Shown: positions 8,198 to 17,091 of the stretch, one piece after another | How positions within the stretch are numbered: position 1 is the stretch's first letter | Layout of the letters: every line of letters starts with the position of its first letter | Assembly (NCBI RefSeq): GCF_021390675.1 | Contig: NZ_JAJEJV010000004.1 | Span: 248,001 to 312,000 of the forward strand | Length of the DNA: 64,000 bases | From: Dyella sp. 2HG41-7 | GTDB taxonomy: Bacteria; Pseudomonadota; Gammaproteobacteria; Xanthomonadales; Rhodanobacteraceae | Reading direction: 5' to 3' | The notes under the pieces: model-generated | The model's database searches: none | The model's input: only the letters and a program-made list of their open reading frames with translations | What the model was told of the DNA's origin: nothing | Program-made: the position numbers and the translations under genes

Positions 8198-10654
8198 TTA
8201 GCTTGCGGCGAGCGACACGACATCGCTCGCCGATTGACCGAAAGAGGGCGGTCGATCGTTCGCTGAGGCGCCGAAGGCCATATTCGGGGTTTCGGACATA
8301 TGGAATTCCAGCGTGCCGCCGGCCGCGAGATCCGCGTGGCTGATCCAGCTGCGCGTCCACGGCTTGCCGTTCCACGTTACCGATTGAATGTACGGACGAT
8401 TCGCGCCGTTGTTGACGGTGCGAATGGCGAGCTTGCGATCGCCGCCCAGCGCGATCTCCGCGTGATCCAAAATCGGACTGCCGAACACATAATTCGTGCT
8501 GACCGGATCGACCGCGTACAAGCCCAGCGCGCTCATCACATACCACGCGCTCATCTGGCCGCAATCTTCGTTGCCGGCCAAACCATCCGGTTCCGGTGGA
8601 TACATCGTGTCCATCAACATGCGCACGCGCGACTGCGTTTTGTAATGCGCGCCGGTGTACGCGTAGAGATACGCCACGTGATGGCTCGGCTCGTTACCGT
8701 GCGCGTACTGGCCCACCATGCCGGCGATATCCGGCGGCGCATCCGACGGCAGCTTGGGATCGGTGGTGAACAACTCGTCGAGTTTGCGCTCGAAGACATC
8801 CTGGCTGCCGAACAAACCCATGTACGCGTACAGATCGTGCTGATTAAGGAACGTCGCCTGCCACGAATTGGACTCGGTGAAATCGCGCCACTCTTTGGAG
8901 TGACCCATGCCGCGCGGATCGAACGGCTCTAGCCACTGACCATTTTCGCCGCGCGGACGCACGAAGTTCATCTTCGTATCGAACACATTGCGATAGTTGC
9001 GCGAGCGCTTGCGCAATGTGTCGGCCAGCGCCTTGTCGCCCGCGGCGTCGGCCATATGCGATACGGCCCAATCGTCGTAGGCGTATTCCAGCGTTTTGCT
9101 GGTGGCCTCCGGTTCTTTGTCGCTGGGGATGTAACCCATCTTGCGGTAATAGGGCAGGCCGAGGAAATCGTCTTCCATCGCGCGCTTGCGATAGATCGGC
9201 CACGCGCGCGCAAAATCGATGCCGGTAAATCCTTTGGCCTGCGCTTCGGCCAACACCACGGCGGAGTGGTAACCGATCATGCAACCGGTCTCCACGCCTT
9301 GCAGCGGCCAAATCGGCGGGCCTTGCGGGCTTTCTTCGGCCATGCGCACCAGGCCGTTCACCAGATCCGGCACGCGATCGGCCTGATACAGCGTAAACAG
9401 CGGATGCAGCGCGCGGTACGTGTCCCACAATGAATACGTGCTGTAGTTGTGCTGGCCGTCTGGCAATTGATGAATGCCCAGATCCATGCCGCGATAACGA
9501 CCATCCACATCACTAAACAACGTCGGCGCGAGCATGGTGTGATACAGCGAGCTGTAGAACACGCGCAGTGTGCGTTCCGACGCGGTATTCACGCGAATGC
9601 GGCTGAGCTCGTGCTCCCACGCATCGGCGGCATCCTGCTGCACTTTTTCGAAATCCCAATCGGGGATTTCCGTTTCCAGATTGCGTAGCGCGCCTTCGAT
9701 ATCCACGCCGGAAATACCGACCTTCACCAACACCGGCTGATGCGCGACATCGTCGATATGCAGTGCGGCCTTCAAATGCGTGCCCTTGATCTCGCCCGTG
9801 CCGCTGGGCGCTGCAACGTCTTCGGAATACAACGTCGCCTGCGAGAACGGACGCGATACCTTCATCGCGAAATAGATGTAACGTCCATTCGCCCATTGAT
9901 GCACGCGGCGCGTGCCGACCAACGTATCGTTACCGACCAGCTTCAACTGCGCATCGGTCACTTTGCACGGCGTTTTGTAATCGTCGTGGAAACCGTGCGC
10001 GAAATCGACCAGCAAATGTCCGCTGCCGGTGCCGTGGAACGTGTAGCGATGCAAACCCGCGCGCAACGTCGCGGTAAGTTCCGCGCGAATATTGTGATCG
10101 GTGAGATGCACGTTGTAATAACCGGGACGCGCATGCTCCTGCGAATAGCGCGAACGATAACCGTGACCCGGCGTCGCATGATTGTGTTCGGTAAGATGCG
10201 GGCCGGGACCGGCCGCGCCATCAAAGCGCGAGCGATAATTCACATCCGGCAAACCGCGATCGCCCGGCTGCAACAACACCTCGCCCTGCGCCGGCATCAC
10301 CAACACATCCAACATGTCGGCCGCGCCCGTGCCGCTCAAATGCGTGTGCGAGAAACCCATGATCGAACCGTCGGCCTGGTGATAACCGGACGACGCATCC
10401 CAACCGGCATCGTTCGTATCCGGACTCAACTGCATCATGCCGAACGGCATCGACGCACCCGGATACATATGACCGTGACCGCCCGTGCCGACAAACACAT
10501 CCACATAGCGCGACACACCGCCCGCTTTACCAGCAACGCCCACCGCGCGTTTCGCAGCGCCAGTACCTTCGGCCAACTTCGCCAACGCAGGCAAGGGACT
10601 GCCAAGCGCAGCCATCGTTCCCAAACCTTGCAGGAACCGTCGACGTGACACCAT
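8198..10654 (-). CDS. Tat-exported GH92 alpha-mannosidase
   Basis: Family GH92 enzymes are Ca2+-dependent exo-alpha-mannosidases (mostly alpha-1,2). This one is 818 aa. The start MVSRRRFLQGLG is chosen because it gives a twin-arginine signal (SRRRFLQ) ending near ALA and follows GGGAGAGAACAAC; an upstream in-frame ATG at 10717 adds only a poor leader. The N-terminal beta-sandwich begins YVDVFVGTGGHGHMYPGASM. The (alpha/alpha)6 catalytic part carries the family signatures GNEPSH (about 652) and DGLAGNEDCGQMSAWYV (about 690-706), which include the acid and base residues. The length is near the family norm. It acts in the periplasm or beyond. It probably cooperates with the GH125 and GH2 mannosidases 20 kb downstream. 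Confidence 0.93.
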   Translation of the reverse strand: MVSRRRFLQGLGTMAALGSPLPALAKLAEGTGAAKRAVGVAGKAGGVSRYVDVFVGTGGHGHMYPGASMPFGMMQLSPDTNDAGWDASSGYHQADGSIMGFSHTHLSGTGAADMLDVLVMPAQGEVLLQPGDRGLPDVNYRSRFDGAAGPGPHLTEHNHATPGHGYRSRYSQEHARPGYYNVHLTDHNIRAELTATLRAGLHRYTFHGTGSGHLLVDFAHGFHDDYKTPCKVTDAQLKLVGNDTLVGTRRVHQWANGRYIYFAMKVSRPFSQATLYSEDVAAPSGTGEIKGTHLKAALHIDDVAHQPVLVKVGISGVDIEGALRNLETEIPDWDFEKVQQDAADAWEHELSRIRVNTASERTLRVFYSSLYHTMLAPTLFSDVDGRYRGMDLGIHQLPDGQHNYSTYSLWDTYRALHPLFTLYQADRVPDLVNGLVRMAEESPQGPPIWPLQGVETGCMIGYHSAVVLAEAQAKGFTGIDFARAWPIYRKRAMEDDFLGLPYYRKMGYIPSDKEPEATSKTLEYAYDDWAVSHMADAAGDKALADTLRKRSRNYRNVFDTKMNFVRPRGENGQWLEPFDPRGMGHSKEWRDFTESNSWQATFLNQHDLYAYMGLFGSQDVFERKLDELFTTDPKLPSDAPPDIAGMVGQYAHGNEPSHHVAYLYAYTGAHYKTQSRVRMLMDTMYPPEPDGLAGNEDCGQMSAWYVMSALGLYAVDPVSTNYVFGSPILDHAEIALGGDRKLAIRTVNNGANRPYIQSVTWNGKPWTRSWISHADLAAGGTLEFHMSETPNMAFGASANDRPPSFGQSASDVVSLAAS

Positions 10655-11141
10655 GTTGTTCTCTCCCGGGAATGCTCTTCTAAAGTCGATAACGGAGAGC
10701 GCTTGCAGCAAGCCCAAGGGAAAACGATTCGGCCGTTACAACACGCACTCAACCCAGCGGAGCGAACAACCGTGTGGGGGCCATCGTCCGTGATGCGACT
10801 GTAAACGAAAAATTTGTCTCGATCCAAATTTTTCTGCGTCACGTGTAAAATATTGATTTAAATACATTTATTTCAACTATTGCTGCGTTGCGCAATTCGT
10901 ATGCGTGCCGCTATTTGTTGCGCCCATCGCCTCTATTGGCTAACTGCGTCGCACTTCCACAAGCAGCGCCAGGATCGTCACAAAGCCATCACGAATCTGT
11001 GTGCAACCTTGCGCCGGTTGTGAACGTTATGTGCACGTCATCGATGTATTGCTCGCACATTGGCGTAGGGATTATCGATTTTCTGCACCCGCCAAAGCTT
11101 CACAGCTGAGCTGGCGCATTTACAGGGAAAGGGGTCAACGC
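10655..11141. other. 487-bp divergent intergenic region
   Basis: This separates GH92 (-) from the Rhs gene (+). It is A/T-rich between about 10807 and 10880 (AAATTTTT, TAAAATATTGATTTAAATAC), unlike the GC-rich surroundings, and probably holds promoters for both directions. Apart from the palindrome at 10807 I see no further feature; open frames here look non-coding. Confidence 0.5.
10807..10834. promoter_or_regulatory. Perfect AT-rich operator-like palindrome
   Basis: GAAAAATTTG (10807-10816), an 8-base spacer, then CAAATTTTTC (10825-10834): perfect 10-bp arms. It is about 153 bp upstream of the GH92 ATG and 308 bp upstream of the Rhs start. The shape suits a dimeric repressor or activator; no regulator can be assigned. 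Confidence 0.45.
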
Positions 11142-13805
11142 ATGGACCGCAATCGCGACATCGTTTTGTCGGTAGCAGACGGCTGGTCATCAGCTTTGGG
11201 ACAACTCAAGCGGACGAAATTTGTAAATCGTTCAACCAGCACCGCAAGAACACGGTTTCGCCGAACTCACGATATAAAACGGTGTTTGCTCGGTTTCGTT
11301 AGAGGTGCCTCTCTAATTGCAAGCGCGACAATTTTTTTCATCGCGTGCGTCACGGTTGCGAAAGCTCAGGGCCAGCCACCCTATCCGTCAACAACGTATC
11401 CCAGTCGTTCGGCTGCCATCGCTGCCTGCAATGCGGATAAGCCATGGGCAGTTCAGTATTGGAACATGCCGCCTCCGCATCCTGACTCTGGATACATACT
11501 CGTTTCCCAAGCTTGCCCTGACTTTCCTTACACAGATCTCTATAAGCAAATTAGTTTGGTCAGTACATACTATTTTGTGCCCAACTGGGCGCAAAATGCA
11601 GGCTACTCAAATTATAACGTTCTAGATCTCGTATATCCCATCACGTACATGTGCAGTGACGCATCCAAGCCTGCCGGTGCGTCGTGTGTGTTTTACAACC
11701 CTGGCAAGGGTCTCGGATGTGGCTGCACTCACACTGCAAATTCAGTACTCACGAAGGAACCGATCAATCTTGCGACCGGTGAACTTTATGATTCGGAGAC
11801 AGATTTCGCGTCGGGTGCGTTGACGTTGGTGCGGTATTACAACAGCGACCCCAATGCCCGAGCATCCAATTTTGGCCAAGGTTGGCTCAGTAGCTACGAT
11901 CGGAGCATCATCTTTGCGCCGACTAGCACTTATGGTGGTGCGGGCATTGCTCCGCCAACGTCCGTAGATGTCGCAAGACCCGATGGGCGCGAGTTCATCT
12001 TCAACAAGATAAACGGAGCGTGGGTCGGAGATAGCGACGTCGATGATGTTTTGACCGAGAGCGACAACGCAAACGGTTCCATCGCGTCCTGGCGTTTGTT
12101 TGTGGCGGAGACGAGGCAATACGAAGCGTATTCGCCTGAGGGACAGCTAATTTCAATCAGCGACGGCAGCCATGTGCTTGCAACGCTCACCTATACCAAC
12201 GGCTCACAACTCTCCCCTCAAGGAGTCACGTTGCCAGCAGGTGTGTTATGGACCGTTACAGATGCTAACGGACGTAAGCTGACTTACAACTATGACAGCC
12301 TAAGCCGTGTAACTTCGATTGCCCTGCCAGACGGATCAACCATTGCATATGGTTACAGCGCGAACGACGCGTTAAGCAGAGTGACGTATCCTGACAACTC
12401 CGCTCTTCAATATAACTACGACGAATCGGCATATAGTCACGCGGGTAATGGTCAAGGAAAGCTAACCGGAATTATTGACGAAAGCGGTGCCCGGTACGCC
12501 AGCTATACCTATCAAGCCGATGGGCGCGCGACTTCGAGTGTGCAAGGAAATGGGGCTGACCCTAATACGGTGAGCTATGCGAGTAGTGGTACGGCTGTCA
12601 CGGTGACCTATTCGCTTGGTCAGCAGGCGACCGCTACCTTCATCGCGCCGCAGGGTACTCCGGTACTTAGCAGTATGAGCGCTCGTTGTGGCGTGCATTG
12701 CGACCAGCAGTATCAATCGCAGACATTGGATGCCAACGGCTATCCGGCGGTGGCCACGGACTTCAACGGCAACGTCACCAAGACCACGTATGACGTGAAC
12801 GGTTTGCTCGATCAACAAATCGATGCCTCCGGTTCGACTAGCCAGCGCACGACCAACTTCACCTGGAACACGACGCTACGCGTTCCGCTGACGCGTGTGG
12901 TCTTGGATGCTTCAGGTAATACGGTCAGCAACACGCAGTGGGTCTACAACAGCGCGGGTCAAACGCTGGCTCGCTGCGAGATCGATCCCACGAATAGCGC
13001 TGCGACCGGTTACAGCTGCAGTAGTTCGGGTACGGTGCCCGCGGGCGTGCGTCGTTGGACCTACACCTACTGCACAACCGTGGACGGTGTTCAATGCCCC
13101 ATCGTCGGCTTGTTGCTGACGTCCACCGGTCCGCGTACCGATACCACGCAAACGACGACCTACAGCTATTACATGGCCAGCAGCGCAACGAGCTGCGGCA
13201 CGCCCGGTGCGGCGTGTTATCAAGCCGGTGACCTGCACACCGTCACCGATCCCGCCGGTCACGTCACCACGATTGCTTCCTATGACGCCGACGGTCGCGT
13301 CACACGCCTGACCGATGCCAACGGCATCAACACCGATCTCACGTACACGCCGCGTGGTTGGTTATCTACGCGTACCGTGGGTGGCGCCCAGACCGTTCTG
13401 GGCTACACGCCGTATGGTGCGGTGTCCTCGGTGACCGATGCCGATGGTGTGGTGACCACCTACGGCTACGACCCCGCGCACCGTCTGACCAAGATCACCG
13501 ATGCGCAAGGCAACACCGTGCAATACACGCTCGATGCCGCCGGCGATAAAACCGCCGAACAGGTCTACGACACCACCGGCACGTTGCATAAGAGCTTAAG
13601 CCGCACCTTCAACACCTTAGGTCAGTTGACCCAAGTGGTGGATGGCTTGAACCACACGGTGTTCAACGCCAGCGCAAGCGGCAGCTACGACGCGAACGGC
13701 AATCTCGTGCAAAGCACGGACGGCTTAGGCATCCAACGCCAGCAGGGCTACGACGCCCTCAATCGCCTGGTGCAGACGCTCGATAACTACAACGGCACGA
13801 ACTGA
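11142..13805 (+). CDS. Rhs/YD-repeat protein, N-terminal half (DUF6531)
   Basis: An 887-aa protein. The ATG at 11142 follows AAAGGGGTCAACGC. A long basic N-region (~55 aa) leads into a hydrophobic export segment (LIASATIFFIACVTVAKAQG). A Cys-containing region and a DUF6531-type module follow (PINLATGELYDSETDF, FGQGWLSSYDRSI), then many YD repeats (YNYDSLSRVTSIALPDGSTI, YDADGRVTRLTDANG). It stops at TLDNYNGTN without the Rhs core signature or toxin tip, so it is only the first part of a standard Rhs shell. The missing part is encoded by the next gene (13915). There is no PAAR domain, so export is probably Sec-type rather than T6SS-spike loading. Codon use in the first ~1.5 kb is noticeably less GC-rich than in neighbouring genes, suggesting transfer. 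Confidence 0.85.
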   Translation: MDRNRDIVLSVADGWSSALGQLKRTKFVNRSTSTARTRFRRTHDIKRCLLGFVRGASLIASATIFFIACVTVAKAQGQPPYPSTTYPSRSAAIAACNADKPWAVQYWNMPPPHPDSGYILVSQACPDFPYTDLYKQISLVSTYYFVPNWAQNAGYSNYNVLDLVYPITYMCSDASKPAGASCVFYNPGKGLGCGCTHTANSVLTKEPINLATGELYDSETDFASGALTLVRYYNSDPNARASNFGQGWLSSYDRSIIFAPTSTYGGAGIAPPTSVDVARPDGREFIFNKINGAWVGDSDVDDVLTESDNANGSIASWRLFVAETRQYEAYSPEGQLISISDGSHVLATLTYTNGSQLSPQGVTLPAGVLWTVTDANGRKLTYNYDSLSRVTSIALPDGSTIAYGYSANDALSRVTYPDNSALQYNYDESAYSHAGNGQGKLTGIIDESGARYASYTYQADGRATSSVQGNGADPNTVSYASSGTAVTVTYSLGQQATATFIAPQGTPVLSSMSARCGVHCDQQYQSQTLDANGYPAVATDFNGNVTKTTYDVNGLLDQQIDASGSTSQRTTNFTWNTTLRVPLTRVVLDASGNTVSNTQWVYNSAGQTLARCEIDPTNSAATGYSCSSSGTVPAGVRRWTYTYCTTVDGVQCPIVGLLLTSTGPRTDTTQTTTYSYYMASSATSCGTPGAACYQAGDLHTVTDPAGHVTTIASYDADGRVTRLTDANGINTDLTYTPRGWLSTRTVGGAQTVLGYTPYGAVSSVTDADGVVTTYGYDPAHRLTKITDAQGNTVQYTLDAAGDKTAEQVYDTTGTLHKSLSRTFNTLGQLTQVVDGLNHTVFNASASGSYDANGNLVQSTDGLGIQRQQGYDALNRLVQTLDNYNGTN

Positions 13806-13914
13806 CAGGGACGCGGCCATGGATCACGCACAACCATTGATGATCGATTCGGTCCCGTCGCACGCAAACACATCGACAGAACCGGGAACAGGGGCAGAAC
13901 AAGGAGTGGTGTCT

Positions 13915-16104
13915 ATGAAGGGTGAGAGAGATCCGCGCGATTCGGTGATGACATCGGTGCATCGAAGCCGCATGAGCCTGTTGACGACGTTGGCCGTGAC
14001 GGCAGCGATGGCTGCCTGTGTTTCGCCGGTGATGGCGCAAACGGCCAATACGAAGACGACGTACACCTACGATGCGTTGGATCGCCTCACCCAAGTGACC
14101 GACCCCAGTGGCCTCAACACCACCTATCAATACGACGGCCTGTCCGATCCCATCACCCTCACCAGCCCCGACACCGGCGTCACCGCCCGCACCTTTGACG
14201 CCGCCGGCAACGTCCTCACCGGCACCGACGCCAACCAAAACACCGTCACCTACACCTACGACGCGCAAAACCGTCGTCTAAGTGCCAGCTACACCGACAG
14301 CACCCAAAACATCACCTACACCTACGACGAACCCAACACCGCGACAGGTTGCAGCACGTCCTATCCGATCGGTCACTTGACCCACATCGTCGAGAACACC
14401 GTCACCACCGCGTTCTGCTACAACGCCCAAGGCTACGTCACCCAGGTCAGCCAAACGATCAACGGCACCACCGACGTCACCACCTACACCCGCAGTCCCG
14501 GCGGCAAGATCCTCAGCATCACCCATCCCAGTGGGGATCAGGTGACCTATAGCTACGACACCGACGGTCGTATCAGCGGCGTCACCGCCACCACCGCCAG
14601 CGGCACCAGCACACTGGTGAGCAACGTGTCCTATCAGCCGTTCGGCCCCATCAGCGGTTACACCTTAGGTAACGGCCAAGCCATCACCCGCACCTACGAC
14701 GCCAACTACCGTCTCACCGACCTGGTCAGCCCGGCCTTCACACTGCACGTGGCCCGCGATGCGATGGGCGATATCACCGCCATCGGCAACAACACCGGTG
14801 CCAATCCGGCGACCGAAACCTACAGCTACGATCCGCTGTATCGACTAACCCAAATCACCGAAGCCGATGGCAGCACGCTGGAGAATGTCACCTATAACCC
14901 CACCGGTGATCGACTCACCAAAACTGGCAGTGGTCTGGCCACGGGCGCCTACAGCTACAACCCGAACACGCATCAGCTCGTGGCGACCGGCAATGCCGCA
15001 CGCACGGTCGATGCCGATGGCAACACCACAGCGATAGCTCAAGCGGGCAGCACGTACGGCTTTGGGTATAACGCGCGCAATCGGATGACACTCGCGCAGC
15101 TCAACCAGAGCACCGTCGCTAACTACACGTACAACGCCGAGGGCGAGCGCGTTGCCAAAACAGCCAATGGCAACACTGAGCGTTACAACTACGGGCCAAG
15201 CAGTCAGCTACTGAGCGAATACGGCGCCACCAACCGAGAGTATGTGTATCTCGATGACATCCCAGTCGCGAACTTGGACACTCAAGGCACGACGAGCTCG
15301 ATTGCGTATGTCACCGCTGACCAACTTGGAACGCCAAGAGCGATTGCCGATAACAACGGCAACACGGAATGGAGTTGGGCGTATCAAGGCAATGCGTGGG
15401 GTGAACAGTCACCGACGAGCAATGGGTACACCTACAACCCACGATTCCCCGGGCAATACGCAGATGCCGAAACGGGACTCAATTACAACGTCAATCGTGA
15501 CTACGACTCGGGCACCGGAAGGTATATCGAGAGCGACCCAATGGGCCTTCGCGCAGGTTCTAGTACCTATGCCTATGTGGGTGGTAATTCATTGGATCAC
15601 GTGGATTCATTGGGCTTACAGGAAACTGGGCAAACGACTGTCGACGCCTATTGTGCTCGGTATGGTGCGGAAGCGTGCGCAGAAGCAGTGAGCGGTGGAC
15701 AAGCCTCCTCTTCAGCCGGTTCAAATGGTGCTGCTGCGTTAGGTGGAGCGGCTCTAGGTGCGGCGGCAGCCGGGCTTTCCGGTGATTCCAAGCAGTGCCC
15801 GTCAGACGACTGCGCCGCACTAATAGCTCAAATCAATGCCCATGTAGCACTAATGGAAGAGGTATATGACGACATGCTCATAGACGAACACGACTTGTAT
15901 CGCAAAGCTTTCAACACAAAACTGCCCGGAGATGCGGCATATTGGGGAACGTGGGTAGGACACGTCGATCGATATGAGGGTCTCCGAAAGGGCCTGCAGG
16001 CGATGATTGCGAGAGCCGAAGCGAAAGGATGCACAGTGCCTCCCAAGGCTTATCAGATGGCAAATAGCCCCGCTCCAGCATGGCCGGTAAGTAGTTATGA
16101 CTAA
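13915..16104 (+). CDS. Rhs core protein with its own signal peptide and C-terminal toxin tip
   Basis: A 729-aa protein. The start is set by AAGGAG at 13901-13906 and gives a signal peptide (LLTTLAVTAAMAACVSPVMA-QT). An in-frame upstream ATG (13819) lacks such support. YD repeats (YTYDALDRLTQVTDPSGLNT) continue to the Rhs core, which ends TYAYVGGNSLDHVDSLGL, after which the variable tip begins. The tip has an Ala/Gly-rich hinge and a ~90-aa helical domain with CPSDDC, an Asp/Glu-rich helix and GTWVGHVDRYEGLRKGLQ, reminiscent of small RNase-like tips (Ntox16 type). That assignment is tentative. It overlaps the next gene (immunity candidate) by 8 bp. The core is duplicated at 17144-18322. Confidence 0.85.
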   Translation: MKGERDPRDSVMTSVHRSRMSLLTTLAVTAAMAACVSPVMAQTANTKTTYTYDALDRLTQVTDPSGLNTTYQYDGLSDPITLTSPDTGVTARTFDAAGNVLTGTDANQNTVTYTYDAQNRRLSASYTDSTQNITYTYDEPNTATGCSTSYPIGHLTHIVENTVTTAFCYNAQGYVTQVSQTINGTTDVTTYTRSPGGKILSITHPSGDQVTYSYDTDGRISGVTATTASGTSTLVSNVSYQPFGPISGYTLGNGQAITRTYDANYRLTDLVSPAFTLHVARDAMGDITAIGNNTGANPATETYSYDPLYRLTQITEADGSTLENVTYNPTGDRLTKTGSGLATGAYSYNPNTHQLVATGNAARTVDADGNTTAIAQAGSTYGFGYNARNRMTLAQLNQSTVANYTYNAEGERVAKTANGNTERYNYGPSSQLLSEYGATNREYVYLDDIPVANLDTQGTTSSIAYVTADQLGTPRAIADNNGNTEWSWAYQGNAWGEQSPTSNGYTYNPRFPGQYADAETGLNYNVNRDYDSGTGRYIESDPMGLRAGSSTYAYVGGNSLDHVDSLGLQETGQTTVDAYCARYGAEACAEAVSGGQASSSAGSNGAAALGGAALGAAAAGLSGDSKQCPSDDCAALIAQINAHVALMEEVYDDMLIDEHDLYRKAFNTKLPGDAAYWGTWVGHVDRYEGLRKGLQAMIARAEAKGCTVPPKAYQMANSPAPAWPVSSYD
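14255..15433 (+). repeat. Rhs core duplication, copy 1
   Basis: This is near-identical to 17144-18322 (constant offset 2889). The first ~360 bp appear identical; the first difference I find is near 14619 (A versus C at 17508). After that, scattered, mainly synonymous changes accumulate. Similarity at DNA level fades where the toxin tips diverge. Confidence 0.85.
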
Positions 16105-16393
16105 CACTTCTAACCTTGACGATAAAGCCCAAGCAGTTGCTAAGTGGATTTCCTCAACGCTTGGAGGAATAAGTGCTGCTGCAGATTATGAAATTCAGGA
16201 TGGGGGCAAATTTCTATTATTTCGGGCGCCAGAGACGGTTATTCCGGTATCTGACAAGGTGTTGCGCACTTTAATCTACAACGAGGTGACGAACCGCCTC
16301 CAAGGAATCGGTGTGCAGTGGATGTTGGTTTTTCTAGATGCTAAAAGTGATGTGATTGATGAAATTGATTCGATTATCGGCATCGACTACTAA
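16097..16393 (+). CDS. Candidate immunity protein for the first Rhs toxin
   Basis: A 98-aa acidic protein with no signal peptide. It overlaps the toxin gene stop by 8 bp, the usual position and coupling of the cognate immunity gene in polymorphic toxin systems. No named family is recognised; the sequence alternates short helices and strands (AKWISSTLGGISAAADYEI, then KFLLFRAPETVIP, then GVQWMLVFLD). The base composition is lower in GC than core genes, as is common for such cassettes. The immunity role rests on position only. Confidence 0.6.
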   Translation: MTNTSNLDDKAQAVAKWISSTLGGISAAADYEIQDGGKFLLFRAPETVIPVSDKVLRTLIYNEVTNRLQGIGVQWMLVFLDAKSDVIDEIDSIIGIDY

Positions 16394-16448
16394 CGTATGT
16401 AGCAGATCGTGGTTTTGAATCGACAAGATGAGCAGTTTGGAGTAGTTG

Positions 16449-16802
16449 ATGTCCATTGTTGAAAGCTTGATGTCAGGAGCCAAGGCAGATGCAAGTGTTC
16501 TCGATGCATTGAATAGCCATGGTGATGACTTTTCTATTGCAAGAGATGTGGACTTTGTTTTTCTTGCAAAAAACCTGAAAAAAGCGGAAGAATTTCAGCA
16601 GTTCATTAACAACAATCACTATGGTGTGGCACGGCTCGATTCGTCGGACGTTGATTTTCGTGTATTGGTAAAAATAAACATGTCTATAAATCAACCCGTC
16701 ATACTTTCAATTTCTGCTTTTATGGTCTGCCTGGGGATTCTGTTTGATGTTGAATACGATGGATGGGGTTGTCCAGTAAATCGTCCTGGCAAAACACAGT
16801 AA
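16449..16802 (+). CDS. RraB-like immunity-type protein
   Basis: A 117-aa protein with the pattern of RraB (regulator of ribonuclease E inhibitor B) domain proteins: SHGDDFSIARDVDFVFLAKN, AEEFQQFINNNHYGVARLD, and the hallmark C-terminal YDGWGCPV. RraB-domain proteins are found as immunity proteins next to nuclease toxins. The start ATG at 16449 follows TTTGGAGTAGTTG; a TTG codon precedes it. No toxin of its own adjoins it: the next DNA is a decayed insertion sequence. It is therefore probably an orphan immunity gene left by an older toxin tip, or a second protector for the toxin upstream. Confidence 0.6.
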   Translation: MSIVESLMSGAKADASVLDALNSHGDDFSIARDVDFVFLAKNLKKAEEFQQFINNNHYGVARLDSSDVDFRVLVKINMSINQPVILSISAFMVCLGILFDVEYDGWGCPVNRPGKTQ

Positions 16803-16960
16803 GCCCCGTGAAATTGAGCCCATTCGCGCTGAGCTGTGTCGCGTGGAAGAGGAGCGCGACATTTTAAAAAAAGGCCGCCGCGTACCTTGCCGAGGGGTAA
16901 GGGCGATGAAAGCCTTCATGCAGACCCATATTCAGTAGTTCCGTGTCTCGCGATTTGCAG
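16803..16960 (+). mobile_element. Decayed IS3-family transposase fragment
   Basis: Conceptual translation gives ELCRVEEERDILKK, then in a shifted frame AAAYLAEG, then MKAFMQTHIQ-stop-FRVS. These correspond to the end of IS3-type OrfA (EERDILKKAAAYFA) and the start of OrfB. The frame breaks at a run of seven A; with six A the OrfA reading is continuous. An in-frame stop breaks OrfB. No ends or target duplication can be seen. Between it and the Rhs cassette are three CAGGGAGGAAACAGGGGTCA-like stretches, of the sort often seen beside REP-associated transposases. Confidence 0.65.
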
Positions 16961-17091
16961 TTCTGTGCTTGTCGATCTTCGCTGGCAGCGCATAACTCTC
17001 GGGGGGGCCTCGCACTTTCCTGTTATATAACCTTGTCAGAAACAGGGGTCCAGAAACAGGGAGGAAACAGGGGTCAGAGTGCACTTTCCTC

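Noticed and set aside
13806-13914. Frameshift or nonsense mutation joining the two Rhs genes
   Set aside because: The second gene has its own strong ribosome site and signal peptide, and the sequence between does not encode YD repeats in any frame; a simple broken gene is less likely, though not excluded.
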